A stretch of 21,844 bases of DNA from Actinomycetota bacterium (lineage in GTDB: Bacteria; Actinomycetota; Actinomycetes; Nanopelagicales; Nanopelagicaceae). The stretch is taken from the NCBI GenBank assembly GCA_009704515.1, contig WLDZ01000007.1, positions 1 to 21,844 on the forward strand, written 5' to 3'. The translations under genes were made by a program, and so were the position numbers. The notes beneath the pieces are model-generated. The model ran no database searches. It was given only the letters and a program-made list of their open reading frames with translations, and was not told the origin of the DNA. Of this stretch, positions 9,058 to 16,024 are shown piece by piece (the stretch's first letter is position 1; every line of letters starts with the position of its first letter).

Positions 9058-9513
9058 ATGGCTACCCACCCAACGCGAAAGAGAGCAAACTTCCCTGTTG
9101 CTCTAGTCGCAACCTCCGTAGTCTTCTCTTCTTTTTTAATTACACCTGCACATGCAGATCAAAGCCCAACGCCTACTACAACGCTTTCACCGCAAGAACA
9201 ATACAAATTTGATTTTGAAAATTACTTAAACAAACTCAAGGTGCGTGAACTTGAGATGAGAATACTTAATCAGAATTTTAAAATTGCAATAGAAAAGGCG
9301 CGGCGTGAGTATCTTCTCGCATTGCGCAGTGCAAAAGGACCGACCGATAAGAGCTTACTTTCTGCCAAATTTGATGAAGTTAAAAGTAGCGCTGCTGCTG
9401 AGCTAGAACAGGCGCGTGAAGAGCTAGGTCCTATTCCTATGCCACCTCAAGAACCAACAAAGGGATTTAAATCAAAGATGAACCGTGATAATGAGAAGAG
9501 AAAATCTCGATAG
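9058..9513 (+). CDS. Small secreted coiled-coil protein
   Basis: I do not recognise the family. The 151-residue protein has a clear signal peptide: basic start (residues 7-9), hydrophobic core (about 12-28) and an AHA-D cleavage site near residue 33. A short S/P/T linker follows, then a charged helical region (about 45-128) with repeated E, K, R, L and A typical of a coiled coil, and a proline-rich then very basic tail (KSKMNRDNEKRKSR). It is transcribed divergently from the response regulator gene, so it may be a target of that system; this is inference from position. Its stop lies 5 bases from the convergent neighbour's stop. There are no cysteines or catalytic motifs. A structural or cell-wall-associated role would fit. 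Confidence 0.75.
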   Translation: MATHPTRKRANFPVALVATSVVFSSFLITPAHADQSPTPTTTLSPQEQYKFDFENYLNKLKVRELEMRILNQNFKIAIEKARREYLLALRSAKGPTDKSLLSAKFDEVKSSAAAELEQAREELGPIPMPPQEPTKGFKSKMNRDNEKRKSR

Positions 9514-9518
9514 TTGAT

Positions 9519-9899
9519 TTAAAACGAATTTACAAAAATCACTAACGCGGTAAGGATAAAGGCAATACCTAAAGATTGAACAACGATTCGGATTGCCATT
9601 TTTCGATCAGCGGCGAGAGCTGCTTTATCTCCAACTTTTGAAATTGAACCCAACTTCTGAAAATTAAAGGTTCCCATCAATCCGTAAGCAAGACAGAAAC
9701 GTTTGCGGGATTGCACAAAGCCGATAGCAAAAATAGATGCGGGGGCAAAGAGCACAAGTGACGCTGACGGAGAAAAATTCTGGATAACCGCATAGAGCGC
9801 GAGCGCAAGGTAGATAACTCCACCAATTATTGCTACTTGGCGACGACGCGCAACCTCTGCCCCACCGATATTACAGACGCCTGCTTGGTAAGTATCCAA
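9519..9899 (-). CDS. Small three-helix membrane protein with CNIG and RFC motifs, unknown function
   Basis: The 126-residue protein has three hydrophobic helices (about 22-42, 46-63 and 103-124). Two conserved-looking motifs flank the first two: YQAGVCNIGGAEVARRR (4-20, Cys9) and KRFCLAYGLMGTFNF (66-80, Cys69). I recall small actinobacterial hypothetical proteins with the same CNIG..E..RRR and RFC patterns, but no function. Two cysteines on the same membrane face might bind a cofactor or form a redox pair; this is speculation. The start is a TTG immediately after the TAG of the 48-residue gene upstream, and GAGG inside that gene's last codons provides the ribosome binding site, so translation is probably coupled. 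Confidence 0.75.
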   Translation of the reverse strand: MDTYQAGVCNIGGAEVARRRQVAIIGGVIYLALALYAVIQNFSPSASLVLFAPASIFAIGFVQSRKRFCLAYGLMGTFNFQKLGSISKVGDKAALAADRKMAIRIVVQSLGIAFILTALVIFVNSF

Positions 9900-10046
9900 C
9901 TAAGCATCCTCAAATTCATCTTCATCAATCCATGCATCAACTTCAGAGTCTTCTTGCTTCTCAATCCAGCTAAGAAAACTAGCGACAGCCCTAAAGGCGA
10001 GAAGGGTCACGGTGATGGTAGCGATTATCCGGCGGAGCGCTTTCAT
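9900..10046 (-). CDS. 48-residue membrane micro-protein with acidic tail
   Basis: A small gene read from an ATG at 10046-10044 to TAG at 9902-9900. The product has a basic amphipathic start (MKALRRII), one hydrophobic helix (about 7-25) and an acidic tail (residues 30-48, 10 of 19 D or E). The positive-inside pattern suggests an inner-membrane protein with the acidic tail outside, or a short hairpin. Support for its being real comes from the exact junction with the next gene (TAG followed at once by TTG, with GAGG inside its last codons) and from the typical membrane-protein composition. Upstream, a 6-bp hairpin holds the purine-rich bases before the ATG. No family recognised. Confidence 0.65.
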   Translation of the reverse strand: MKALRRIIATITVTLLAFRAVASFLSWIEKQEDSEVDAWIDEDEFEDA

Positions 10047-10065
10047 AAGAGAAAAATACTCTCTT
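10047..10065 (-). promoter_or_regulatory. Hairpin covering the likely ribosome binding site of the 48-residue gene
   Basis: Perfect arms AAGAGA (10047-10052) and TCTCTT (10060-10065) enclose a 7-base loop directly before the start codon. On the RNA the only Shine-Dalgarno-like bases (AGAGAG) fall in the 5' arm, so folding would hide them. It could be chance in an A/T-rich leader. Confidence 0.35.
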
Positions 10066-10093
10066 TGCCGTAAAAATGCTTCATGTAAGTGGG

Positions 10094-11158
10094 TCAGTGG
10101 TTAAGAGTTGTTATAGATTTCTTGATATCACTCCATAGATCTTCAATATGTTCGCAGCCAACCGAGAGTCGCACGAGGTGCTCTGAGATGGTTTCGCTCT
10201 CTGATGGCCAACGGCGTCTACGCTCCCAAGTAGTCTCAACTCCACCCAGGCTGGTTGCATTTGAAATCAGCGTAGCTGCATCAAGCACTTTCTCGATTTC
10301 TTCTGCTGGAGCGCCAATCTCAAAAGAGATGATTGCCCCGAATCCTGGATAGCGAACATTGGAAACATGAGCCAGAGTCTGCAGGCGATTTACTAGTTCA
10401 CGCGCACTCGCTTCTGCAGCTCTAAAACGCAATGGAAAAGTCCGAATGCCACGCAGCGCAAGCCATGATTCAAAGGGTCCTGGGATGCTGCCTTGAAGCG
10501 TGCGAGCTTCAAGCAATCGTGCATGTAGTGCGGGATCGCGCACCGATAGCGAACCGATGATGACATCGCTATGTCCTGATAAGTACTTTGTCACTGAATT
10601 CATTGAGATATCAGCACCTAAACTCAAAGGCTGCTGACTGAGTGCAGTCGCAAATGTATTATCGACAGCTACACCCATATTTCTTTTCTTCGCCTCACCA
10701 ATAATTTGCGGGAGTTCAGCGACGGCAAGTCCTGGATTTGTGGGTGATTCAATCCATAGAAAAGCAGCGCCTATAAGTGCTTCAAAAACATCTGTGGTAT
10801 TTGAAATATCAACAAAGCGCACTTCTAATCTTCCTTGCTCGTGATATTTCTTGAGGAGCGACATCGTGCCGCTGTATCCCTGATCTGATGCAACAACAGG
10901 AGCGCCGTGTGGTAGAAGTGAGAAGACTGCCGTGATTGCACCCATCCCTGAACTAAACGCGAGTGTTGAATCACCTTGCTCTAACGCAGTAATTGCATCT
11001 TCTAGCGCGCTCCACGTGTCATTACCAAATCGACCGTATCCGATCCCTCCAGCTATGAATGTTGAATTCAGTGAGATTTCGGGATTTAACGGTGCTCCTG
11101 CTTGACGTTCTGGGCGGCCACTATTGATAGCCAAGCTCTCTGGGCGAAGGTTTTCCAT
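10094..11158 (-). CDS. Cys/Met-metabolism PLP enzyme (cystathionine gamma-synthase/lyase type)
   Basis: The 354-residue protein is a fold-type I PLP enzyme of the MetB/MetC/MGL family. Visible landmarks are YGRFGN (41-46, in place of the usual YSR.xNPT), the phosphate-binding SSGMGA (69-74), VDNTFAT (165-171, the Asp that bonds the pyridine nitrogen) and SVTKYLSGH (188-196, Lys191 as Schiff-base lysine). It is somewhat shorter than the usual 380-400 residues. Which reaction it catalyses (gamma-synthase, beta- or gamma-lyase, or O-acetylhomoserine sulfhydrylase) cannot be fixed by eye. It begins 17 bases after the MalY-type gene, with a TAAGGAG ribosome binding site overlapping that gene's stop, so the two form an operon for transsulfuration or cysteine/homocysteine interconversion. 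Confidence 0.9.
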   Translation of the reverse strand: MENLRPESLAINSGRPERQAGAPLNPEISLNSTFIAGGIGYGRFGNDTWSALEDAITALEQGDSTLAFSSGMGAITAVFSLLPHGAPVVASDQGYSGTMSLLKKYHEQGRLEVRFVDISNTTDVFEALIGAAFLWIESPTNPGLAVAELPQIIGEAKKRNMGVAVDNTFATALSQQPLSLGADISMNSVTKYLSGHSDVIIGSLSVRDPALHARLLEARTLQGSIPGPFESWLALRGIRTFPLRFRAAEASARELVNRLQTLAHVSNVRYPGFGAIISFEIGAPAEEIEKVLDAATLISNATSLGGVETTWERRRRWPSESETISEHLVRLSVGCEHIEDLWSDIKKSITTLNH

Positions 11159-11175
11159 AGAGCAAGGGTATCTCC

Positions 11176-12339
11176 TTAGTCAATCGCCGCGGATACTCTT
11201 TCGAAGGCCTCTTCGATGATTTCTGGCGAGGTTGCAAAATTAAGGCGAATAAATTGTGAAAAATCTTTACCGAATCTCTCGCCTGGCACAAATGCTGTTT
11301 TCGCATTCTCCACCAAGTAAGCCGCGGGATCATCACCTAGGTTGTAAGCGCTGAGATCAATCCATGAGAGATAGGAAGAATGAGGGATATGTGCAACTGC
11401 AGCTGGAATCTTCTCTGATATCAACTGTTGTACAAGATTTCTATTCTTATCGAGTTGCACTAGCAGCGCATCAAGCCATGGGCCACCTTCGCGAAATGCT
11501 GCGACGGTGGCAAAGGCCCCGAGAAGTGATGCGCGGTAATGTGTGGCAGGAGCTATTGCATTAAGGCGTTCGAAGAGTGCCTCATCTTCTGTGACGATAA
11601 TTGCACATTTAAGGCCAGCAATATTCCAACCTTTGCTAGCGGCGGTGACGGTGATTCCAACTGAACGCGCCCTGTCATCTATTGCAAGAAATGGAGTAAA
11701 GGGCTGCTCCGAAAAAGTTAGAGGGGCGTGAATCTCATCGCTAATTACGATGACGTTATTTTCGACTGCCAATTCTGCAAATCGCAGGAGCTCTGCTCGT
11801 GTATATACGCGTCCAAGTGGATTGTGTGGATTGCAGATCAGATGAATCTTTATCCCTGATTGATAAGCCTTCTCTATTGCATCCCAATTGAGATGCCAAT
11901 GATTTCCATCAATTTCTAGATCCGTGTGTGTTAATGGAACATCAACGACGTTGAGATGGGTCTCCTCTGACCAAGCCGAGAAGTTTGGGTAGACGGGAGA
12001 ATTGATAAGAATTGAGTCTCCTGGTTTTGTGATAACTCGAAGAGTTTCCACAATTCCCACTCCAACATCTGCAGCAATCCTTACCTGAAGCGGATCGGGC
12101 TTCCAACCAAAGCGCGTTGATGCAAAATGCAAAAATGCTTCGCCCATCTCTGGAATTGAGCCGAGATATCCAAGATCTGAATGCGAGACCATTTCAAGCA
12201 GAACTTTGCGAATTGGCTCAGCAACTTGATAATCCATTTCTGCAACTGGCAAGGGCAGAACATCTTGAGGGAAGCCTCGCCACTTTTCGCTTTTATGGGT
12301 TCGCAGCTCGTCAATTGAAAGAAATCCAAAGTCGCTCAT
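11176..12339 (-). CDS. MalY/PatB-type aminotransferase-fold C-S lyase
   Basis: The 387-residue protein belongs to the class I/II aminotransferase fold, MalY/PatB branch, whose members cleave cystathionine to homocysteine, pyruvate and ammonia. Landmarks: SEKWRGFPQDVLPLPVAEMDY (about residues 17-37; KW, VAEMD diagnostic), LINSPVYPNF, ICNPHNPLGR (168-177), SDEIH (200-204) and TAASKGWNIAGLK with Schiff-base Lys236. The frame is open to 12480, but residues before the ATG at 12339 do not fit the family. An ATG at 12375 with GAGGT upstream is the main alternative and would add 12 residues. It heads a two-gene operon with the MetB/MetC-type enzyme and diverges from the glycosylase gene with an overlapping or nearly abutting start region. 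Confidence 0.92.
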   Translation of the reverse strand: MSDFGFLSIDELRTHKSEKWRGFPQDVLPLPVAEMDYQVAEPIRKVLLEMVSHSDLGYLGSIPEMGEAFLHFASTRFGWKPDPLQVRIAADVGVGIVETLRVITKPGDSILINSPVYPNFSAWSEETHLNVVDVPLTHTDLEIDGNHWHLNWDAIEKAYQSGIKIHLICNPHNPLGRVYTRAELLRFAELAVENNVIVISDEIHAPLTFSEQPFTPFLAIDDRARSVGITVTAASKGWNIAGLKCAIIVTEDEALFERLNAIAPATHYRASLLGAFATVAAFREGGPWLDALLVQLDKNRNLVQQLISEKIPAAVAHIPHSSYLSWIDLSAYNLGDDPAAYLVENAKTAFVPGERFGKDFSQFIRLNFATSPEIIEEAFERVSAAID

Positions 12340-12384
12340 AGTTCCAGTATTGCACTCCTTGATTCCAATCTCCATGATTACCTC

Positions 12385-13014
12385 ATGCCAATCACGCCTG
12401 TTAGCGAAAAAGAGATGAGAGTAATCACCTCTGAGATTGCAGCGCGTGATAAGAAGTTGGCGCGCATAATTGCAGCACATCCTCTATGCACAATCGGACG
12501 AGTCGAAAAACCTGTAACTCACTTCGAATCACTTGTGGAATCAGTAATTTCACAGCAATTGGCAGTGAAAGCAGCCGAAACTATCTATCTCAGAGTTAAG
12601 AAGTTGGCTGGAGGGAAAGTAACCCCGACGCGAATCTCAGCGATTTCGGAGATAGCGATGCGGGAAGCTGGTGTTTCAAGAGCAAAATTTCGTACAATCC
12701 AAGGAATAGCCAATGCTGCTCTAACAAAAGAGATAAAAATCAATTCATTGCACGTAATTGAAGATGATGAAGAGATTTTCACTCAACTCACTTCATTATG
12801 GGGAGTCGGTCCGTGGACGGTAGATATGTTTATGATTTTTCAGTTAGGTCGCCTTGATATCTGGCCCACCGGAGATTTAGGAGTGCGAAGAGGTTGGGAA
12901 AAAATCTATGCTCTCCCAAATGAAATTGCTCCGAAAGAGCTTGAAGCCAAGGGAGAGAAGTTTCGCCCTTACCGAAGCGTCGTTGCCTGGTATTGCTGGA
13001 GGGCACTCAACTAA
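12385..13014 (+). CDS. alkA: DNA-3-methyladenine glycosylase II, AlkA/HhH-GPD family
   Basis: The protein, up to 209 residues, removes alkylated bases in base excision repair. It has the HhH-GPD core: HFESLVESVISQQLAVKAA (about 46-64), a helix-hairpin-helix LTSLWGVGPWTVDMF (135-149) and the catalytic aspartate in PTGDLGVRRG (Asp164). It has no N-terminal AlkA-type extra domain, so it is closer to the short bacterial 3-methyladenine glycosylases. Start choice is uncertain: the ATG at 12385 lacks a Shine-Dalgarno, and the ATG at 12415 has AAAGAG too close; the true start may be leaderless. It is convergent with msrA (12 bases between stops) and divergent from the MalY-type gene. Confidence 0.9.
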   Translation: MPITPVSEKEMRVITSEIAARDKKLARIIAAHPLCTIGRVEKPVTHFESLVESVISQQLAVKAAETIYLRVKKLAGGKVTPTRISAISEIAMREAGVSRAKFRTIQGIANAALTKEIKINSLHVIEDDEEIFTQLTSLWGVGPWTVDMFMIFQLGRLDIWPTGDLGVRRGWEKIYALPNEIAPKELEAKGEKFRPYRSVVAWYCWRALN

Positions 13015-13026
13015 TTCGGGGCTGAG

Positions 13027-13551
13027 TTAAATCGGAAAAGCAACGCCCGCACTTGAATGGCAATCGTAACCGTTGGGATTCTTTTCGAGATAGCGCTGGT
13101 GATATTGCTCTGCAGGGTAAAAAGGTACCCCTTGCGCAGGAAGTATCTCGGTAACGATCTCACCAATACCTAAAAGGTTAAGTGCGCTTTGGTAGAGATC
13201 TCGGGTAGCGAGTGCTACCTCTCTTTGTTGATCGCTAGTGAAGAAGATGGAACTTCGATATTGAGTTCCAATATCTCCCCCTTGGCGATTAAGTGAAGTC
13301 GGATCGTGCATTACCCAAAACTCGCGGCAAAGTGATTCGTAAGTGATTTGATTTGGATCAAAATTAACTTCAACAATTTCAGTGTGAAGTGTTCTCCCAG
13401 TGCAGACCTCTTCGTACGTTGGATTCACTTTGATACCGCCCATGTATCCCACTTGCGTCGAATTAACGCCTGAAAGAGACCAAAAGCGACGCTCTGCCCC
13501 CCAGAAACAACCTGTTGCAAAGTAGGCCAACTCAAAATTAGAAGTGCTCAT
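13027..13551 (-). CDS. msrA: Peptide-methionine (S)-S-oxide reductase
   Basis: Repairs oxidised methionine using thioredoxin. The catalytic GCFWGAE motif is at residues 14-20 (Cys15 nucleophile), followed by RRFW, GYMGG, EVCTGRTLHTEIVEV, FWVMHDPTSLNRQGGDIGTQYRS and a YHQRYLEKN run, all family signatures. A C-terminal cysteine in NGYDCHSS is placed to act as resolving residue. The 174 residues from the ATG at 13551 fit the usual size. A GTG at 13578 is open but adds residues foreign to the family. AGAGGA lies 14 bases upstream of the ATG, rather far. The gene diverges from tRNA-Arg across 37 bases. Confidence 0.95.
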   Translation of the reverse strand: MSTSNFELAYFATGCFWGAERRFWSLSGVNSTQVGYMGGIKVNPTYEEVCTGRTLHTEIVEVNFDPNQITYESLCREFWVMHDPTSLNRQGGDIGTQYRSSIFFTSDQQREVALATRDLYQSALNLLGIGEIVTEILPAQGVPFYPAEQYHQRYLEKNPNGYDCHSSAGVAFPI

Positions 13552-13555
13552 AGTC

Positions 13556-13568
13556 GGATAATCTATCC
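13556..13568. promoter_or_regulatory. Small inverted repeat between msrA and tRNA-Arg
   Basis: GGATA and TATCC flank ATC in the 37-base divergent gap. TATCCT on the plus strand and TAGATT on the minus strand are plausible -10 elements for the tRNA and for msrA, so the two promoters may overlap here. The match is short and could be chance. Confidence 0.25.
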
Positions 13569-13588
13569 TCTGGGCCACAAAAAATCTG

Positions 13589-13660
13589 GCCCCCGTAGCT
13601 CAGGGGATAGAGCACTGCCCTCCGGAGGCAGGTGCACAGGTTCGAATCCTGTCGGGGGCA
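13589..13660 (+). tRNA. tRNA-Arg (anticodon CCG)
   Basis: The acceptor arms GCCCCCG (13589-13595) and CGGGGGC (13653-13659) pair perfectly, with discriminator A at 13660. The D arm is GCTC...GAGC. The anticodon arm is CTGCC-CTCCGGA-GGCAG, which places CCG at positions 34-36, reading the arginine codon CGG. The T arm ACAGG-TTCGAAT-CCTGT is canonical. The CCA end is not encoded (CAT follows). It is a single-gene unit between msrA and whiB1. Confidence 0.97.
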
Positions 13661-13761
13661 CATATCTATAAAATCGAAATAACTCTCTAAGGCGATATAT
13701 ATCACCTCTATTTTCTACAAAATTGTAAAAGTTTTTTCGCTACCTTCTTGTGAATGAGCGC

Positions 13762-13800
13762 GTTACGCGAGAGAATTAGCACCGAACGCACTCGCGTAAC
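13762..13800 (+). promoter_or_regulatory. Perfect 10-bp inverted repeat in the whiB1 leader
   Basis: GTTACGCGAG (13762-13771) and CTCGCGTAAC (13791-13800) are exact reverse complements separated by 19 bases, ending 37 bases before the WhiB1 ATG. The repeat could fold as a G/C-rich leader hairpin or serve as a two-half-site operator. The same stretch is an open in-frame extension of the whiB1 reading frame from ATG at 13754. Confidence 0.65.
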
Positions 13801-13837
13801 ATCGATATTTGAACGCTATTTTCAAAGGAGCTTCGCC

Positions 13838-14104
13838 ATGGACTGGAGACACCAATCCGCCTGTCGTGATGAAGATCCTGAACTCTTCTTCCCCGTTGGA
13901 AATACCGGGCCAGCAATCACCCAAATTGAAGAAGCAAAGAAGGTCTGTGCGCGTTGTATCGTAAAAGAGCCTTGCCTAGCTTGGGCCCTTGAATCTGGCC
14001 AAGATGCGGGCGTGTGGGGCGGTCTCTCTGAAGATGAGCGCCGTGCGCTTAAACGCCGCGCTGCTCGTAATCGAGCTCGTCTTATAGATAACGGAAACAG
14101 TTAA
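13838..14104 (+). CDS. whiB1: WhiB1-type iron-sulfur transcription regulator
   Basis: The 88-residue protein begins MDWRHQSACRDEDPELFFP. Four cysteines at 9, 37, 40 and 46 (C-x27-C-x2-C-x5-C) would ligate a 4Fe-4S cluster; the same numbering is found in mycobacterial WhiB1. A GVWGG turn is followed by an RRALKRRAARNRAR basic tail for DNA contact. WhiB1 is a nitric-oxide-sensitive partner of the principal sigma factor. The ATG at 13838 has AAAGGAG 9 bases upstream and gives the family's exact start; the frame is open to an ATG at 13754, which would add 28 residues. The gene order whiB1 then convergent pdtaS matches Mycobacterium tuberculosis Rv3219-Rv3220c. The stop lies inside a tandem repeat. 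Confidence 0.97.
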   Translation: MDWRHQSACRDEDPELFFPVGNTGPAITQIEEAKKVCARCIVKEPCLAWALESGQDAGVWGGLSEDERRALKRRAARNRARLIDNGNS

Positions 14105-14126
14105 CGGAAACAGTTAACGGAAATAG
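14088..14126 (+). repeat. Three tandem 13-bp repeats spanning the whiB1 stop
   Basis: Copies are ATAACGGAAACAG (14088-14100), TTAACGGAAACAG (14101-14113) and TTAACGGAAATAG (14114-14126). The first encodes the last residues (NGN) of WhiB1, the second supplies the TAA stop, and the third lies in the 30-base convergent gap before the pdtaS stop. Confidence 0.9.
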
Positions 14127-14134
14127 TTAAAAAC

Positions 14135-15607
14135 TTAAGTTAGCGGGAAGCTTAATTGTGCTCGCGTCTCTTCTGTATTCGAAATCAAACTTAAGGTTCC
14201 ACGGAGCTCATTTTCAGTGAGCGTACGAACTATCTGAAGTCCTAAGTTTGAAGACTGCGTCAAATCAAAGCCCACAGGTAGTCCAACACCATCATCAATA
14301 ATTGTCACATGGGCGCTCTGACCATCACGCTCAATAGCTATAGTGAGTTCTGTGCCTTCATCTTCTAATCCGTGTTCGAGGGCATTGTAGATAAGTTCGG
14401 TGATTACTAGCGCAAGTGGTGTGGCGATGCGTGGGTCAACAGAACCAAGCTGTCCTGTTCGCGAAATTGTAATTTCATTGAGTCTCGGCGTAAGTTCAAG
14501 GGCATGTCTGACTAAGCGATCTAATACATCATCGAAACCAACAGATGCATCGGAGCCGCCGGAGAGAGTCTCGTGAACGAGCGCGATTGAGGCAATTCGG
14601 CGAACCGCTTCGTTGAGAGCTTGGCTCGCCTCAGGATTATCAATTCGGCGCGCTTGTAACCTTAAAAGCGCCGAAACGGTCTGCAGATTGTTTTTTACTC
14701 GATGATGAATCTCTCGAATCGTCGCATCTTTTGTAACAAGTTCGCGTTCACGTCTGCGAAGTTCGGTCACATTGTTGAGAAGAACTATCGCACCGGTACG
14801 GTCTTGACCCGCAAGAATTGGAAGAACAATTAAATCAATCGTTCCGCCTGGATTTTCAACTTCAACTCTACGAAGGGCGCGCCCACTTAAGCGGCCCTTC
14901 AAACTCTCATCACTCGCGTCAACACTCTCACGAGCAAGCTGGTGTGCAATATCTCCGAGTGGATATCCAATAAGTTCGTTGCCCCATCCCATTCTGCTAA
15001 AGGCAGAACGGGCGTTTGGGCTGGCATAACTGATCGTGCCGTTTACATCAATTCGAATTAATCCATCTCCTACACGAGGCGTAGGATCAAATAAAGATCC
15101 AGCATCTTTATAAGGAAAGTTTCCCTCTGCCACCATTCGATAGAGCTCATGTGCAATCTCACGATAATTAAGCTCTAGTTTTGATGGTTGACGCATTAAA
15201 TCTGAGTTACGGTGACGAGAAATGACAGCGATAACTTTTTCGTCCATCAACACCGGGATTGTCTCTTCTTTAATCATCAAATCACCGAATTGTTGAGGTT
15301 CTGTGTCTCGAATGATCTCAGCGCTAGATAGCGCTTCGTCAAGATAGGTGCGTTCGCCCCATCCAATCTCATCGCCAATCACATCGTTAGCAAAAACGGT
15401 TGCAGCTGTAGTTGGTCTTATATGTGCAACTGCGATGTATCCGGTAGGCCACGACATGGCATCTTTTCGAATCGGCACCCAAAGAATTAAGTCTGCAAAA
15501 GACAAGTCTGAGAGAATCTGCCAATCAGCCACAAGTTCACGAAGTCTATGAATCTCACTGGGAGAAATCGGACTTCTACCTTGGAGATATTCTTCGATGG
15601 AAGCCAT
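14135..15607 (-). CDS. pdtaS: Cytosolic sensor histidine kinase PdtaS
   Basis: The 490-residue soluble kinase has an N-terminal GAF-like region (about 25-160), a PAS-like domain (about 178-290) and a HisKA_2/HWE-type transmitter: EIHHRVKNNLQTVSALLRLQARR spans 299-321 (key residues HH at 301-302), N-box ELIYNALEHG (404-413), G1 DDGVGLP (438-444) and NLGLQIV (454-460). PdtaS phosphorylates the ANTAR-domain antiterminator PdtaR in mycobacteria; no pdtaR gene is in this window. Start ATG has AAGGG 8-9 bases upstream, and the DUF6912-like gene ends 6 bases before, so the two are probably co-transcribed. Its position beside whiB1 supports the assignment. Confidence 0.95.
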   Translation of the reverse strand: MASIEEYLQGRSPISPSEIHRLRELVADWQILSDLSFADLILWVPIRKDAMSWPTGYIAVAHIRPTTAATVFANDVIGDEIGWGERTYLDEALSSAEIIRDTEPQQFGDLMIKEETIPVLMDEKVIAVISRHRNSDLMRQPSKLELNYREIAHELYRMVAEGNFPYKDAGSLFDPTPRVGDGLIRIDVNGTISYASPNARSAFSRMGWGNELIGYPLGDIAHQLARESVDASDESLKGRLSGRALRRVEVENPGGTIDLIVLPILAGQDRTGAIVLLNNVTELRRRERELVTKDATIREIHHRVKNNLQTVSALLRLQARRIDNPEASQALNEAVRRIASIALVHETLSGGSDASVGFDDVLDRLVRHALELTPRLNEITISRTGQLGSVDPRIATPLALVITELIYNALEHGLEDEGTELTIAIERDGQSAHVTIIDDGVGLPVGFDLTQSSNLGLQIVRTLTENELRGTLSLISNTEETRAQLSFPLT

Positions 15608-15613
15608 AAAGAA

Positions 15614-16006
15614 TTAACCCTTTAACCACTCTTCAATAGAGGCTGCAGCCTCTTGTGGAGCAAACCAGGTCAGATCGTCAGCGCTCTCACCAACAGTAAA
15701 GATTGCCTCGACTTGGCTCCAATGCAAGGGAGACAACAGCGCAGCACTAATTTCATCAAAGTCTCCAAGAGCTTCTTCAGCAACTTCAAATGCAATAACT
15801 AATGGGGCGCCTGATTTATCATCGGCTAAATCCAATGCATCTTCGGCTGCCAAAAGCGAGAGTGAATATTCAATCTCTTCTTCATCCATCTCGGGATGTG
15901 TTGATCTAAAAATATCGGTGGGCGCATATACATCTGGCACATCAAGAGAGAGGTCTTTAAGGAACTCTTGAACTTCATCTGCTGTAGAACCCAAATAAAC
16001 GCGCAT
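15614..16006 (-). CDS. DUF6912-like small acidic protein
   Basis: The 130-residue acidic protein starts MRVYLGSTADEVQEFL. Actinobacterial proteins of this size beginning MRVYLPAT and found near pdtaS and secA are grouped, as I recall, as DUF6912; the match is from memory. No signal, membrane helix or catalytic motif is visible; the middle is helical (EEEIEYSLSLLAAEDALDLADD) and FAPQEAAASIEEWL ends the protein. Function is unknown. It lies 18 bases after the CpaE-like gene and 6 before pdtaS. The ATG is preceded by TTCTTCTTCC, the opposite of a Shine-Dalgarno, so translation may depend on coupling or a leaderless mRNA. Confidence 0.8.
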   Translation of the reverse strand: MRVYLGSTADEVQEFLKDLSLDVPDVYAPTDIFRSTHPEMDEEEIEYSLSLLAAEDALDLADDKSGAPLVIAFEVAEEALGDFDEISAALLSPLHWSQVEAIFTVGESADDLTWFAPQEAAASIEEWLKG

Positions 16007-16024
16007 AGGAAGAAGAATATCGGA

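Noticed and set aside
12340..12480. N-terminal extension of the MalY/PatB-type enzyme up to 12480
   Set aside because: The extension (rich in C, R and aromatic residues) does not resemble the family and overlaps the divergent glycosylase coding sequence; starts at 12339 or 12375 are better.
13691..13706. Near-palindrome GGCGATATATATCACC between tRNA-Arg and whiB1
   Set aside because: It has one mismatched pair and an alternating AT centre that is self-complementary by composition. It could be a weak operator, but nothing else supports it.
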